The position numbers were made by a program, and so were the translations under genes. From positions 1 through 19,029 of the forward strand of contig JAEWTC010000033.1 of the NCBI GenBank assembly GCA_023459675.1: a stretch of 19,029 bases of DNA, in the 5' to 3' direction. This document shows positions 1 through 6,853 of this stretch, one piece after another (within the stretch, counting starts at the first letter, position 1; each line of letters opens with the position of its first letter). This DNA comes from Bacillota bacterium. GTDB lineage: Bacteria; Bacillota; Clostridia; Christensenellales; Aristaeellaceae. The notes under the pieces were generated by a model. The model saw only the letters and a program-made list of their open reading frames with translations, searched no databases and was not told the DNA's origin.

Positions 1-37
1 CCGCGCCGGGGAATAGCAATTGCATACCGCAGCGACC

Positions 38-51
38 GCGGTTTGAACCGC
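38..51. repeat. Short inverted repeat after the ars operon
   Basis: GCGGTT and AACCGC form a 6-bp dyad separated by TG, 11 bases beyond the stop codon of the ferredoxin gene. No T-run follows on the minus strand, so it is not a convincing intrinsic terminator. Nothing else can be supported in bases 1-62, and the operon may continue or end outside the window. Confidence 0.3.
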
Positions 52-62
52 TGATTTGAGGC

Positions 63-869
63 TTAAGATCCGCAATTCCCGCCGCAGGCGCAGGCTGCCT
101 GCGCCTTTCCCCGGTAAAAAGCTTCCAAATTCTCCGGCAGGGCATAAGGCCCGCCGCCGTCTGCCGTGCCGCCGCCCAGCGCCGCCCGGAGTATACCTTC
201 GGCCAGCATTTGTTTGGGGGGAACCTCATAGGTTTTTCCCTCGTATGCGAACACGCGGCAATCCACATCGCCGCTGCTGATCGCGCTGCAGCAGCCGCAG
301 CGGTTTTCGTCCACATGGGCGGCGATATCCCTGCCGTTTACGCGGATGGTGGGCGAGGAGAGAAACCTGTGCTTTTCTGCTATCTCCCGCGTCGTCATTT
401 CGGTTTTCCGGTAATTCACGGCGTAGCCGGCCAGCTGAAGCGCGGGGGAAATTGCCGCAACCACCTCGCGCAGCGCCTTCTCGGTCTCCACGCACCGGTC
501 GCAGCGCGACAGATCCAGATACAGGTAATCAATCTGCACGCGCTTCCCGGCTGCCGTCTCTCCGCCGCACGCGCACCCGGAAGCGGTCTCTTCGCAGGCT
601 GTTTCCGCACCGCAGCAGCAGCCGGCTTCCCGGGCGGGAGCGGCGCCGTGGGGCGGCGTCCAGCCGGTGTCCTCTCCCAGGTAGACGATCGCGCCGGAAG
701 GGCATAGGTTGCCGCAGCCGTGGCAGTGATCAACGCAGCCCTCGGGATGCACAACCACCGGGACAGGCGCCTTTGCCCGGTCATAAACGCCGTGGGAGCA
801 TTTGCCGATGCAGGTCCCGCATTCGGCGCATAGGGTGTAATCAATCACCGGATACCATGTTTTTGCCAA
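63..869 (-). CDS. Cysteine-rich ferredoxin fused to a DUF2703-like domain
   Basis: This 268-residue protein has 23 cysteines. Residues 14-24 hold a CX2CX2CX3C motif and residues 45-56 a CX3CX2CX3C motif, which is the pattern of a two-[4Fe-4S] ferredoxin. A cysteine-rich linker (C84-C86, C92, C99, C101) leads to a domain from about residue 110. That domain carries a CxxC (C123/C126), a thioredoxin-like SPTIRVNG segment near 172-179, and a second cysteine group (C191, C193, C194, C204). I read it as DUF2703, a family I recall beside arsenic genes. The tail ends CACGGNCGS. The start is TTG: an AAGAGGTG ribosome binding site lies 7 bases upstream and begins in the arsP stop codon. It is the last gene of the arsR-arsP operon. 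A redox or metalloid-handling role alongside the permease is inference. The ferredoxin part is secure, while the DUF2703 label is from memory. Confidence 0.8.
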   Translation of the reverse strand: MAKTWYPVIDYTLCAECGTCIGKCSHGVYDRAKAPVPVVVHPEGCVDHCHGCGNLCPSGAIVYLGEDTGWTPPHGAAPAREAGCCCGAETACEETASGCACGGETAAGKRVQIDYLYLDLSRCDRCVETEKALREVVAAISPALQLAGYAVNYRKTEMTTREIAEKHRFLSSPTIRVNGRDIAAHVDENRCGCCSAISSGDVDCRVFAYEGKTYEVPPKQMLAEGILRAALGGGTADGGGPYALPENLEAFYRGKAQAACACGGNCGS

Positions 870-882
870 GACGAGTCACCTC

Positions 883-1887
883 TTATAAAATATATGGCGC
901 AAGGAAGTTAAACAGATAACCCGCCACAATGATGCCTGCCGTGCAGATGGCGATAAACAGGGCTAGCAGCTTGGGCTTGACGGCTTTCCGGAGCATGATC
1001 ATCGACGGCAGCGAAAGCGTGGTGACCGCCATCATGAACGCGAGGATGGAGCCCAGTAACGCGCCTTTGCCCAGCAGCGCTTCCGCAATGGGGATGGTGC
1101 CGAAGATATCGGCATACATCGGCACGCCGATGAGCGTCGCCAGTACGACGCCAAACGGATTATTACTGCCCAGCACCGCCGCGACCCACGCTTCGGGGAT
1201 CCAGTTGTGGATTACCGCGCCGATACCCACGCCGATCAGGATGTAGGGAAATACCTTTTTGAATGTGGCAAGCATCTGGTCTTTCGCGTATTGCAAACGG
1301 TCGCGCCGCGTCAAGCCGGGGGAGGAGATATCCACGCCGCCCGCGGTGAGGATGAAGCTTTCCACATAGCGTTCCATATGCATCTTTTCGATGACCGTAC
1401 CGCCGATCACCGCGACGATCAGGCCGAAGACCACGTAAATCAGGGCGACGTTTGCGCCGAAAATGCTCGTTAAAAGCAACAGCGAACCCAAATCCACCAT
1501 CGGGGAGGAGATCAGGAATGAGAACGTAACGCCCACGGGCAGCCCCGCCGAAGTGAAGCCGATGAACAGCGGGATGGACGAACAGGAGCAAAATGGCGTA
1601 ACCGTACCCAATAGGGCGGCAACGATGTTTGCGCCGATACCGTGGAAGCGGCTCAGTATTTTCTTGCTGCGCTCCGGCGGAAAGTAGCTTTGCACATAGC
1701 TAATGATGAAAATGAGCAGGCACAGCAAAACGGTGATCTTGATGACGTCGTACAGGAAAAACTGCAAACTTCCCGTCCAGCGGCTGGCGGGATCCAGCCC
1801 CAGGGCGGACAGGGCGTTTCCAAGCAGGCTGTTCAGCCACTGCATGCCCAATACCTGATACTGAAAGAAATCCCAAATGAGACGCAT
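883..1887 (-). CDS. arsP: ArsP/UPF0718-family permease
   Basis: This 334-residue polytopic membrane protein has about eight or more hydrophobic segments (for example 46-63, 88-110, 113-140, 145-165, 211-228, 245-260, 275-295, 307-330). The family signature TPFCSCSS is at residues 97-104 (C100, C102), followed by a proline- and glycine-rich helix ending SFLISSPMVDLG. Characterised ArsP proteins export trivalent organoarsenicals across the cytoplasmic membrane. Other family members have no known substrate, so arsenic specificity here rests on the neighbouring arsR. Only one base separates it from the arsR stop (TAA, T, ATG), so translation is probably coupled. Its own stop codon forms part of the ribosome binding site of the downstream ferredoxin gene. 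Confidence 0.85.
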   Translation of the reverse strand: MRLIWDFFQYQVLGMQWLNSLLGNALSALGLDPASRWTGSLQFFLYDVIKITVLLCLLIFIISYVQSYFPPERSKKILSRFHGIGANIVAALLGTVTPFCSCSSIPLFIGFTSAGLPVGVTFSFLISSPMVDLGSLLLLTSIFGANVALIYVVFGLIVAVIGGTVIEKMHMERYVESFILTAGGVDISSPGLTRRDRLQYAKDQMLATFKKVFPYILIGVGIGAVIHNWIPEAWVAAVLGSNNPFGVVLATLIGVPMYADIFGTIPIAEALLGKGALLGSILAFMMAVTTLSLPSMIMLRKAVKPKLLALFIAICTAGIIVAGYLFNFLAPYIL

Positions 1888-1888
1888 A

Positions 1889-2224
1889 TTAACCCTCTTC
1901 GCAGCCGCAGCTGCAGTCGCACCCGGTATTGCCGGCGGAACCTTCCGGCTTTCTGGCGGTCAGCGCCTGCAGGCTGGCGACCGCTTCCGCGCTGCCGCGC
2001 GCGCTGATGCTGTAATGCGTCCATTTGCCCGCCTGCCTGCTTTCCACGATCCCCGATTCGCACAGGATTTTCATATGGTAGGAAAGCGTGGATTGCCCCA
2101 TGGGCAGCGCCTCCACCAGTTTGCAGGCGCAAACCTCGCCGTTTTGCAGTATTTCTAGAATATGCAGACGGTTTTCATCGCACAGGGCTTTGAATCGCCG
2201 TGCCTCGGCCTTGGCATTCTCCAT
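1889..2224 (-). CDS. arsR: ArsR-family metalloid-responsive repressor
   Basis: A winged-helix repressor of 111 residues. Residues 8-75 match the ArsR fold (RRFKALCDENRLHILEIL, then QSTLSYHMKILCESGIV as recognition helix, then a wing ending WTHYSI). EVCACKL at 31-36 gives C32 and C34 at the position of the As(III)-sensing cysteines of ArsR. The last ten residues are a second metal-like cluster, C102, C104, C106 and C108. The open frame runs upstream to a TTG at 2239, but that part is the ribosome binding site itself: GAGGTGG ends 6 bases before ATG 2224. ATG 2227 is the only close alternative. It is first in the operon with arsP and the ferredoxin gene and very probably binds the palindrome at 2246-2284. 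Confidence 0.9.
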   Translation of the reverse strand: MENAKAEARRFKALCDENRLHILEILQNGEVCACKLVEALPMGQSTLSYHMKILCESGIVESRQAGKWTHYSISARGSAEAVASLQALTARKPEGSAGNTGCDCSCGCEEG

Positions 2225-2245
2225 CATCCGCCACCTCAAATCAAA

Positions 2246-2289
2246 AAGTTTCGATTGATAGTGTACGCCTATCCATCGAAACTTGTCAA
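2246..2289 (-). promoter_or_regulatory. ars promoter with overlapping palindromic operator
   Basis: On the minus strand TTGACA (2289-2284) and TACACT (2265-2260) form a sigma-70-type promoter with an 18-base spacer. A palindrome covers the same bases. Its perfect arms AAGTTTCGAT (2246-2255) and ATCGAAACTT (2275-2284) continue inward after one mismatch to GATAG/CTATC, giving 15 of 16 pairs around a 7-base centre. It covers the spacer, the -10 and the start region, so a bound repressor would block polymerase. ArsR is the natural candidate, though that assignment is inference from position. Confidence 0.75.
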
Positions 2290-2307
2290 TATGATGTTGA
2301 AAAAACG

Positions 2308-3069
2308 TTACCGGAACATTTCGGCCAGCTCGTCGTACTTAGTGTGGGTAATCAGCGCGTCCTGCTTTATGCCTTCCATCCGCACCACGTACGTCCACCG
2401 CCCGTAGGGTGTGATGTCCTTAATGTGGTTCAGGTTGATGATGTAGCTCTTGTGGGAGCGGAAAAACACGTCCGCGGGGAGGCGCTCTTCCAGATCGCTT
2501 AAGGAATCGCTGATGGAAAAACGCTCGCCGTTTTTGGTGTACAGCACCGTGGAACGGTCTTCCCGCTGGATGAGCAGCAGATCGCTCAGATCAATAAACG
2601 CGCTGCCTTCGCGGTGGCGCAGCATCAGGCGGCCGTTGATGGGTTTGCGGTCTGCCTTTACGGCGTTGGAGAAGGTGGGCACGGTGCAGGAGAGCGTTAG
2701 GCTGTCGTGTACGCGGGCCAGGGTTTGCAGCATTCTCTCCACCTTGAATGGCTTCACCAGATAATCAAACGCATACACCTCAAAGGCTTCGCTCATGTAG
2801 GTGTTGTGCGCGGTCACAAAGAGGATGACCGTGGCGGGGTTCATGTCCTGAATCTGGCGCGCGCATTCCACGCCGTCGAGCTTTGGCATCTCCACGTCCA
2901 GCAGCACCACGTGCGGTTTCAGGGCTTCAAACAGGCGCATGGCTTCTTCGCCGTCTTTGGCCTCGCCGGCCAGCGAAAAGCCTTCCGCCTTGGCAATCAC
3001 GCTGCGAAGCACGGTGCGCATGCCTTCGTCGTCGTCGGCAATCAGCACTTGAAAGTTTTCGGTCGTCAT
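2308..3069 (-). CDS. LytTR-family response regulator, no adjacent kinase
   Basis: This 253-residue protein has a receiver domain (about 6-122) with the acidic pair D12/D13, phospho-acceptor D58 in VVLLDVEMP, T86 and K106 in VKPF. A LytTR DNA-binding domain follows at about 148-250, with the typical FFRSHKSYIINL at 202-213. Such regulators bind direct repeats upstream of target genes and are usually phosphorylated by a membrane histidine kinase. No kinase gene occurs in the window. It overlaps the upstream small membrane protein gene by four bases (ATGA), so the two are translationally coupled. The target genes are unknown. The arsR promoter begins just beyond its stop codon, with no strong terminator between. 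Confidence 0.9.
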   Translation of the reverse strand: MTTENFQVLIADDDEGMRTVLRSVIAKAEGFSLAGEAKDGEEAMRLFEALKPHVVLLDVEMPKLDGVECARQIQDMNPATVILFVTAHNTYMSEAFEVYAFDYLVKPFKVERMLQTLARVHDSLTLSCTVPTFSNAVKADRKPINGRLMLRHREGSAFIDLSDLLLIQREDRSTVLYTKNGERFSISDSLSDLEERLPADVFFRSHKSYIINLNHIKDITPYGRWTYVVRMEGIKQDALITHTKYDELAEMFR

Positions 3070-3569
3070 CGGCTTGCCCTCGGGCGTTTCAAGATTTCAC
3101 TCATTACAACCGCCTGCACCAAGGTGCTGCGCGAGAAGTTCAACGGCAGTACGGCAACGGAGCTTCCCGCTTCCGTACGATAGGCGTCGGGCACCGGTTT
3201 CAACCCTTCGGGCATATCCGCGTTGCCTTCGGGGGAAGGCTGGCTGACGCCGCCCGTATAGGCGGAATTCGTGCCGCTTCTGTCCTGGGAAACCGTAAGG
3301 GGCGTAAAGGCTGTGTTCACCACGCCGCCTTCGCGGCCCTCCCGCACCAGTTCGCTTTTGACGACGGGCTTCGCCTTGGCCGGGAAACGATAATCGTCGT
3401 GCCTTGCGGCGGGTTTAGGCGTAGGTTTTACAGCGGCAGCCCGGGCCTTCGTCGCTTCCACCTGCTGCTGCGTCATCGGCTTTTGCTGCCCCGGCTTCGC
3501 TTTCTTAAACGCCTTGGAGATGGTGTTGATGACGAAGAAGAGAATTAATAGGGGGATCAGGCCTTCCAC
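3066..3569 (-). CDS. Small single-pass membrane protein of unknown function
   Basis: I do not recognise this protein. From GTG 3569 it has 167 residues. A hydrophobic segment at about residues 3-16 (GLIPLLILFFVINTI) is followed at once by a basic stretch (KAFKKAKPGQQK), then a low-complexity, proline- and alanine-rich region and a more structured C-terminal part (VAVLPLNFSRSTLVQAVVMSEIL). The membrane segment and basic flank suggest an N-out, C-in anchor. The frame is open to GTG 3578, but the ribosome binding site GAGGTG would then touch the start codon. GTG 3569 has 6 bases of spacing and is preferred. It overlaps the LytTR regulator gene and follows floA after a hairpin. A role in signalling to the regulator is a guess from coupling only. 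Confidence 0.7.
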   Translation of the reverse strand: MEGLIPLLILFFVINTISKAFKKAKPGQQKPMTQQQVEATKARAAAVKPTPKPAARHDDYRFPAKAKPVVKSELVREGREGGVVNTAFTPLTVSQDRSGTNSAYTGGVSQPSPEGNADMPEGLKPVPDAYRTEAGSSVAVLPLNFSRSTLVQAVVMSEILKRPRASR

Positions 3570-3589
3570 GGGGTTCACCTCACTTACGG

Positions 3590-3618
3590 CGGCAGGGAAC
3601 GCATCACGTTCCCTGCCG
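3590..3618. repeat. 12-bp perfect hairpin between floA and the small membrane gene
   Basis: CGGCAGGGAACG (3590-3601) and CGTTCCCTGCCG (3607-3618) pair perfectly around a CATCA loop. Neither side has a T-run, so it is not a standard intrinsic terminator. It sits 10 bases past the floA stop and about 20 bases before the next start, with no promoter visible in between. It may protect or limit the message between cistrons. Confidence 0.6.
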
Positions 3619-3629
3619 TATCACGGGAC

Positions 3630-4679
3630 TTATTTCTTTTCTTTGTCGGGCGTTACCGGCTGCGCGGGTGCGGTTGCCTTGGCAATGCCGTCGCGCATGT
3701 CCGTATCGGCCATCACGTTTTTCATTTGGTAATAGTCCATCACGCCCAGCTTGCCCTCGCGCAGCGCTTGCGAAAGCGCTCTGGGAACCTCGGCTTCGGC
3801 TTCCACCACGCGGGCGCGCATCTCCTGCACGGCGGCTTTCATTTCCTGCTCATGGGCTACGGCCATGGCGCGGCGCTCTTCGGCGCGTGCCTGGGCGATG
3901 TGGAGGTCGGCCTGCGCCTGGTCCATCTGCAGCTGCGCGCCGATGTTGCGGCCAACGTCCACGTCTGCGATGTCGATGGAGAGGATTTCATAGGCGGTAC
4001 CGGCGTCCAGACCCTTGTTAAGCACCGTGCGGCTGATCAGGTCCGGGTTCTCCAGCACCTGCTTGTGGGTTTCCGCTGAGCCTACCGTGGTCACGATACC
4101 CTCGCCCACGCGGGCGATGATCGTTTCCTCGCCTGCGCCGCCAACCAGGCGCTCGATGTTGGTGCGCACCGTGACGCGGGCTTTGGCCCTTAGCTCGATA
4201 CCGTCCTTGGCGATGGCGGCTACGATGGGCGTTTCGATGACTTTCGGGGTGACGCTCATCTGCACGGCTTGCAGCACGTCGCGGCCTGCGAGGTCGATGG
4301 CGCTTGCCTTGGCGAAGGGCATCTCAATGTTGGAGCGCTGCGCGGCGATCAGGGCGTTGATGACGCGGTCCACGTTGCCGCCTGCCAGGTAGTGCGTTTC
4401 CAGCATGGACAGCTTGATGTCCAACCCGGCCTTGCGCGCCTTGATCAGCGGTTCCACCAGCCGTTTGGGCTGGATGCGGCGCAGCCGCATGCCCACCAGC
4501 GAGGTGATGCTCACGTGAACGCCGGACGCCAGCGACGTAATCCACAGGCCCAGCGGTACGAAGCGCAGGAAGACGGAGATCAGAATGATGGCGAGAAGGA
4601 TCGGGATGACCACCCACAGCACGGAGGACAGCTCCGTTGCCGAGGTGACGTAGGATAATGCCGTAAGGGATGAGATCAT
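3630..4679 (-). CDS. floA: Flotillin-like protein FloA
   Basis: This 349-residue protein matches bacterial FloA (YqfA), which scaffolds lipid microdomains in the cytoplasmic membrane. An N-terminal hydrophobic region (about 18-60) is followed by the SPFH-type domain. Characteristic stretches include RRIQPKRLVEPLIKARKAGL, GGNVDRVINALIAAQ and AIDLAGRDVLQAVQMSV. Then comes a long alanine- and glutamate-rich helical region (about 245-310) with AEERRAMAVAHEQEM, typical of the flotillin coiled coil. The start ATG 4679 has AAAGGAG 7 bases upstream. It lies 33 bases after nfeD, the same order as the yqeZ-yqfA pair of Bacillus. The C-terminal tail (APAQPVTPDKEKK) is lysine- and proline-rich and a little longer than in the Bacillus protein. 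Confidence 0.93.
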   Translation of the reverse strand: MISSLTALSYVTSATELSSVLWVVIPILLAIILISVFLRFVPLGLWITSLASGVHVSITSLVGMRLRRIQPKRLVEPLIKARKAGLDIKLSMLETHYLAGGNVDRVINALIAAQRSNIEMPFAKASAIDLAGRDVLQAVQMSVTPKVIETPIVAAIAKDGIELRAKARVTVRTNIERLVGGAGEETIIARVGEGIVTTVGSAETHKQVLENPDLISRTVLNKGLDAGTAYEILSIDIADVDVGRNIGAQLQMDQAQADLHIAQARAEERRAMAVAHEQEMKAAVQEMRARVVEAEAEVPRALSQALREGKLGVMDYYQMKNVMADTDMRDGIAKATAPAQPVTPDKEKK

Positions 4680-4712
4680 GGTGTTTCTCCTTTCAGTGTA
4701 TGCAAAAGTGTA

Positions 4713-5219
4713 TTATGCCTCGATTTTCCGAACGATGACGCGCATCCCGTCCACACGGGTGACGCGCACCGGCGTTCCCTTGGGAATGAACTCCGCGTCG
4801 CTGACCACGTTCAGCTTCACGCCCTCGATCTCGGCCATGCCCACGGGCCTAAGCGTGGTGGTGACCACGCCCTCCTTGCCGATGAACACTTCCATGTCCT
4901 CCTGGGTTGCAGTGAAGCCTTCGTCCGCCGTTTCGCTTTTTTGCAGCACCAGCGCGCTTTTGGACAGCCTCCCCTTGGTGGCGGAACGCAGCGTAATGGA
5001 GATGATGACGCCAACGAGCGCAAGCACCACGAGGGTTAACCCGAACGCCGCCAGCGGGCCGTGGTGAATCAGCATCAGCGAAATGCTGATCACTTCCATT
5101 ACCAGCCCCGATATACCGGCGATGCCGAAGCCGGGCATGAAAACCTCAATCACCAGCAAGGCCGTGCCGATCAGAAAAAACAGGATGATCGCGATATCCG
5201 TCGATAAGAAATCGATCAT
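4713..5219 (-). CDS. NfeD-family membrane protein, short form
   Basis: This 168-residue protein has hydrophobic segments at about 8-25 (IAIILFFLIGTALLVIEVF), 30-50 and 55-77. A soluble C-terminal part of about 70 residues (EVFIGKEGVVTTTLRPVGMAEIEGVKL) has the pattern of the NfeD OB-fold. It lacks the N-terminal ClpP-like protease domain of long NfeD proteins, so it is the short form usually paired with flotillins. ATG 5219 has a GGGAGGTG ribosome binding site. It is the first gene of the nfeD-floA unit, and an extended -10 promoter lies about 35 bases upstream. A role in membrane microdomain organisation with FloA follows from the family. Confidence 0.88.
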   Translation of the reverse strand: MIDFLSTDIAIILFFLIGTALLVIEVFMPGFGIAGISGLVMEVISISLMLIHHGPLAAFGLTLVVLALVGVIISITLRSATKGRLSKSALVLQKSETADEGFTATQEDMEVFIGKEGVVTTTLRPVGMAEIEGVKLNVVSDAEFIPKGTPVRVTRVDGMRVIVRKIEA

Positions 5220-5253
5220 TGGAACACCTCCCGGTATCGTTTTGGATACCCGT

Positions 5254-5262
5254 ATTGTAACA
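5254..5262 (-). promoter_or_regulatory. Extended -10 promoter for nfeD-floA
   Basis: On the minus strand TGTTACAAT gives a TGN extension directly before TACAAT (5259-5254). No good -35 is present at 16-18 bases, which fits an extended -10 promoter. A small inverted repeat, GGTATC/GATACC (5233-5238 and 5245-5250), follows in the leader just before the ribosome binding site. Confidence 0.5.
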
Positions 5263-5377
5263 TACGATGTGGAAGGCGGTGCCGCTTACGGCATAAATAC
5301 CGCAGTTAACGGGCTGAAACGTCCTCGGGTCCGGTCCGCCGGGGCGCTCCGGGCGCGGAAACCGGCGGGAGGCCGTT

Positions 5378-5956
5378 TCAAAGCAGCAGATCCTGATATT
5401 CGCCCAGGTCTTTGAGCTGCTGGCGCACCATCTTTAGATCGGCCCACGTTTCGTGCTTGCGGCGCGGGTCGCGCAGCAATGCGGCGGGGTGGAAGGTCGC
5501 CATTATTTTGAACCCGTCCCGCGCAAACCACTGCCCGCGGCACTGCGTAATCCGGTAGTCCGGCCCCAGCACCACCCGCACGGCCGATGAGCCCAGCAGG
5601 AAGAGAACCTTGGGCTTCACCAACGCGATCTGCGATAGCAGAAAGGGGCGGCAGGCGTCCAGCTCGTCCGGCTTGGGCGTGCGGTTTTTCGGCGGCCGGC
5701 ATTTCACGGTATTGCAGATGTACACGCGGCTGCGCGGCAGATTGATAGCGGCCAGCATGTTGGTCAGCAGCTCGCCCGCGCGGCCTACGAAGGCTTCGCC
5801 CTGCAAATCCTCCTGCTCGCCCGGCCCTTCGCCAATCAGCATCAGCGCGGCGTTCGGATCTCCCTGTCCCATCACTTTCTGGGTACAGCCTTCGCATAAC
5901 GCGCAGGCTGCGCATTCGGATACCTGATCGGCGAGCGTCGCCCAGGAAATTTGCAT
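5378..5956 (-). CDS. Family 4 uracil-DNA glycosylase (iron-sulfur type)
   Basis: This 192-residue base-excision repair enzyme removes uracil from DNA. The active-site motif GEGPGEQED is at 42-50 and the second motif HPAALLR at 156-162. The four cysteines expected to hold a [4Fe-4S] cluster are C15 and C18 (CAAC), C86 (VKCRPPKNRTP) and C102 (DACRPF). This spacing matches the thermophilic family-4 enzymes. ATG 5956 has AAGGAG 8 bases upstream. It follows the small acidic membrane protein gene by 15 bases and is probably last in the trmL-led unit. Beyond its stop is a GC-rich inverted repeat (5336-5342 with 5362-5368) without a T-run. Confidence 0.93.
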   Translation of the reverse strand: MQISWATLADQVSECAACALCEGCTQKVMGQGDPNAALMLIGEGPGEQEDLQGEAFVGRAGELLTNMLAAINLPRSRVYICNTVKCRPPKNRTPKPDELDACRPFLLSQIALVKPKVLFLLGSSAVRVVLGPDYRITQCRGQWFARDGFKIMATFHPAALLRDPRRKHETWADLKMVRQQLKDLGEYQDLLL

Positions 5957-5971
5957 AGCGGGTCTCCTTCT

Positions 5972-6307
5972 TCAGCGGAATGGCGCGGTGATGACCGACA
6001 GGGACTGGGAAATGTCGCGCTGCACCCAGTTGAACAGGCCGAACAGCAGCGCGGCCAGCACCAGAATCACGGCGAGGCCGACCAGCATGCTGATCAGGTC
6101 GAACACGTTCATCGCAATGCGGAAATTATGTTCCCTGCCCAGCTCCTCGTCCAGCGGGTTATCTTCGTATTCTTCGTAATCCGCGTCCTCTTCGTATGCG
6201 TCCGCGTCTTCGTAGGTTTCATACCCGCCCTCGTAAACATCCGGGTTGGCCGCGTTCTCATCCCAGGTGTTCCGGGCGTACGTCCGATCGTCGGGAATTT
6301 CCCTCAT
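5972..6307 (-). CDS. Small acidic membrane protein, unknown function
   Basis: I do not recognise this 111-residue protein. Residues 16-57 are extremely acidic and tyrosine-rich (YETYEDADAYEEDADYEEYE), and a single hydrophobic helix spans about 68-92 (VFDLISMLVGLAVILVLAALLFGLF), followed by a short tail. The frame is open upstream to 6340. AGGAGGG 6 bases before ATG 6307 decides the start, because the upstream stretch contains this site. It lies between trmL (14-base gap) and the uracil-DNA glycosylase (15-base gap), so it is transcribed with them. The charge pattern suggests a cytoplasmic acidic tail and a membrane anchor. No function can be assigned. Confidence 0.75.
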   Translation of the reverse strand: MREIPDDRTYARNTWDENAANPDVYEGGYETYEDADAYEEDADYEEYEDNPLDEELGREHNFRIAMNVFDLISMLVGLAVILVLAALLFGLFNWVQRDISQSLSVITAPFR

Positions 6308-6321
6308 ACACAGCCCTCCTG

Positions 6322-6837
6322 TTACACGCTGTCCATCCAAGGTTCTGCACAGTCGTCGCGCCCGGTGAGGCTGCCCTGCGCGTAAAGCGCCGGGAACCCC
6401 TGCTGCCGCAGCGCTTCGTACAGGACGATGGCCACGGAGTTGGACAGGTTCAAACTGCGCGCGCCTTGGATCATCGGAATACGGATGCAGCGGTCGTACG
6501 CTTTTTCCAGCAGGCTTTCGGGAAGGCCGCGCGTTTCGCAGCCGAACACCAGAAAATCGCCGGGCTGAAACCGCGCGTCGGTATAGGCCTTCGCCGCTTT
6601 GGTGGATAAAAAGTGGAAGTTCGCGCCGGGATAGGCGGCAAGCAGCTCGTCAAACCCGTCGTAGGTACGGTAGGTCATCATCTGCCAGTAATCCAGGCCC
6701 GCGCGTTTCAGGTAACGGTCCTCCAGGGAAAACCCCAGCGGTTTGATCAGGTGCAGCATACAGCCGGTCGCCGCGCACGTACGGGCGACGTTGCCGGTGT
6801 TCTGGGGGATCTCCGGGTTGTACAGCACGATATGCAT
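6322..6837 (-). CDS. trmL: tRNA (cytidine/uridine-34-2'-O)-methyltransferase TrmL
   Basis: A SPOUT-fold methyltransferase of 171 residues that methylates the wobble ribose of certain leucine tRNAs using S-adenosylmethionine. The N-terminus IVLYNPEIPQNTGNVART, the middle FGCETRGLP and the C-terminal IQGARSLNLSNSVAIVLYEALRQ are the three motifs forming the trefoil-knot cofactor site. The frame is also open to ATG 6846. ATG 6837 matches the family N-terminus better (two or three residues before IVLY), although both have weak ribosome binding sites. It lies 42 bases after recG, with its own promoter in the gap. Confidence 0.92.
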   Translation of the reverse strand: MHIVLYNPEIPQNTGNVARTCAATGCMLHLIKPLGFSLEDRYLKRAGLDYWQMMTYRTYDGFDELLAAYPGANFHFLSTKAAKAYTDARFQPGDFLVFGCETRGLPESLLEKAYDRCIRIPMIQGARSLNLSNSVAIVLYEALRQQGFPALYAQGSLTGRDDCAEPWMDSV

Positions 6838-6853
6838 CGGGTTCATCCGCTTT

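Noticed and set aside
36..53. GGTTCAAAC-like sequence on the minus strand resembling a tRNA T-arm
   Set aside because: The flanking bases do not form the five-base T-stem, and no anticodon or acceptor stem can be drawn.
2300..2310. Run of six T on the minus strand just after the LytTR regulator stop, considered as a terminator
   Set aside because: No GC-rich stem precedes it, so it does not qualify as an intrinsic terminator.
4695..4713. Direct repeat AGTGTAT x2 between nfeD and floA, considered as a LytTR binding site
   Set aside because: Repeat units are 12 bases apart, are short, and lie between cistrons with no promoter nearby, so this is probably chance.
5286..5915. 209-codon minus-strand frame overlapping the uracil-DNA glycosylase gene
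   Set aside because: It runs out of frame through a gene with clear catalytic motifs, and its arginine/alanine/glycine-rich translation is typical of GC-rich shadow frames.
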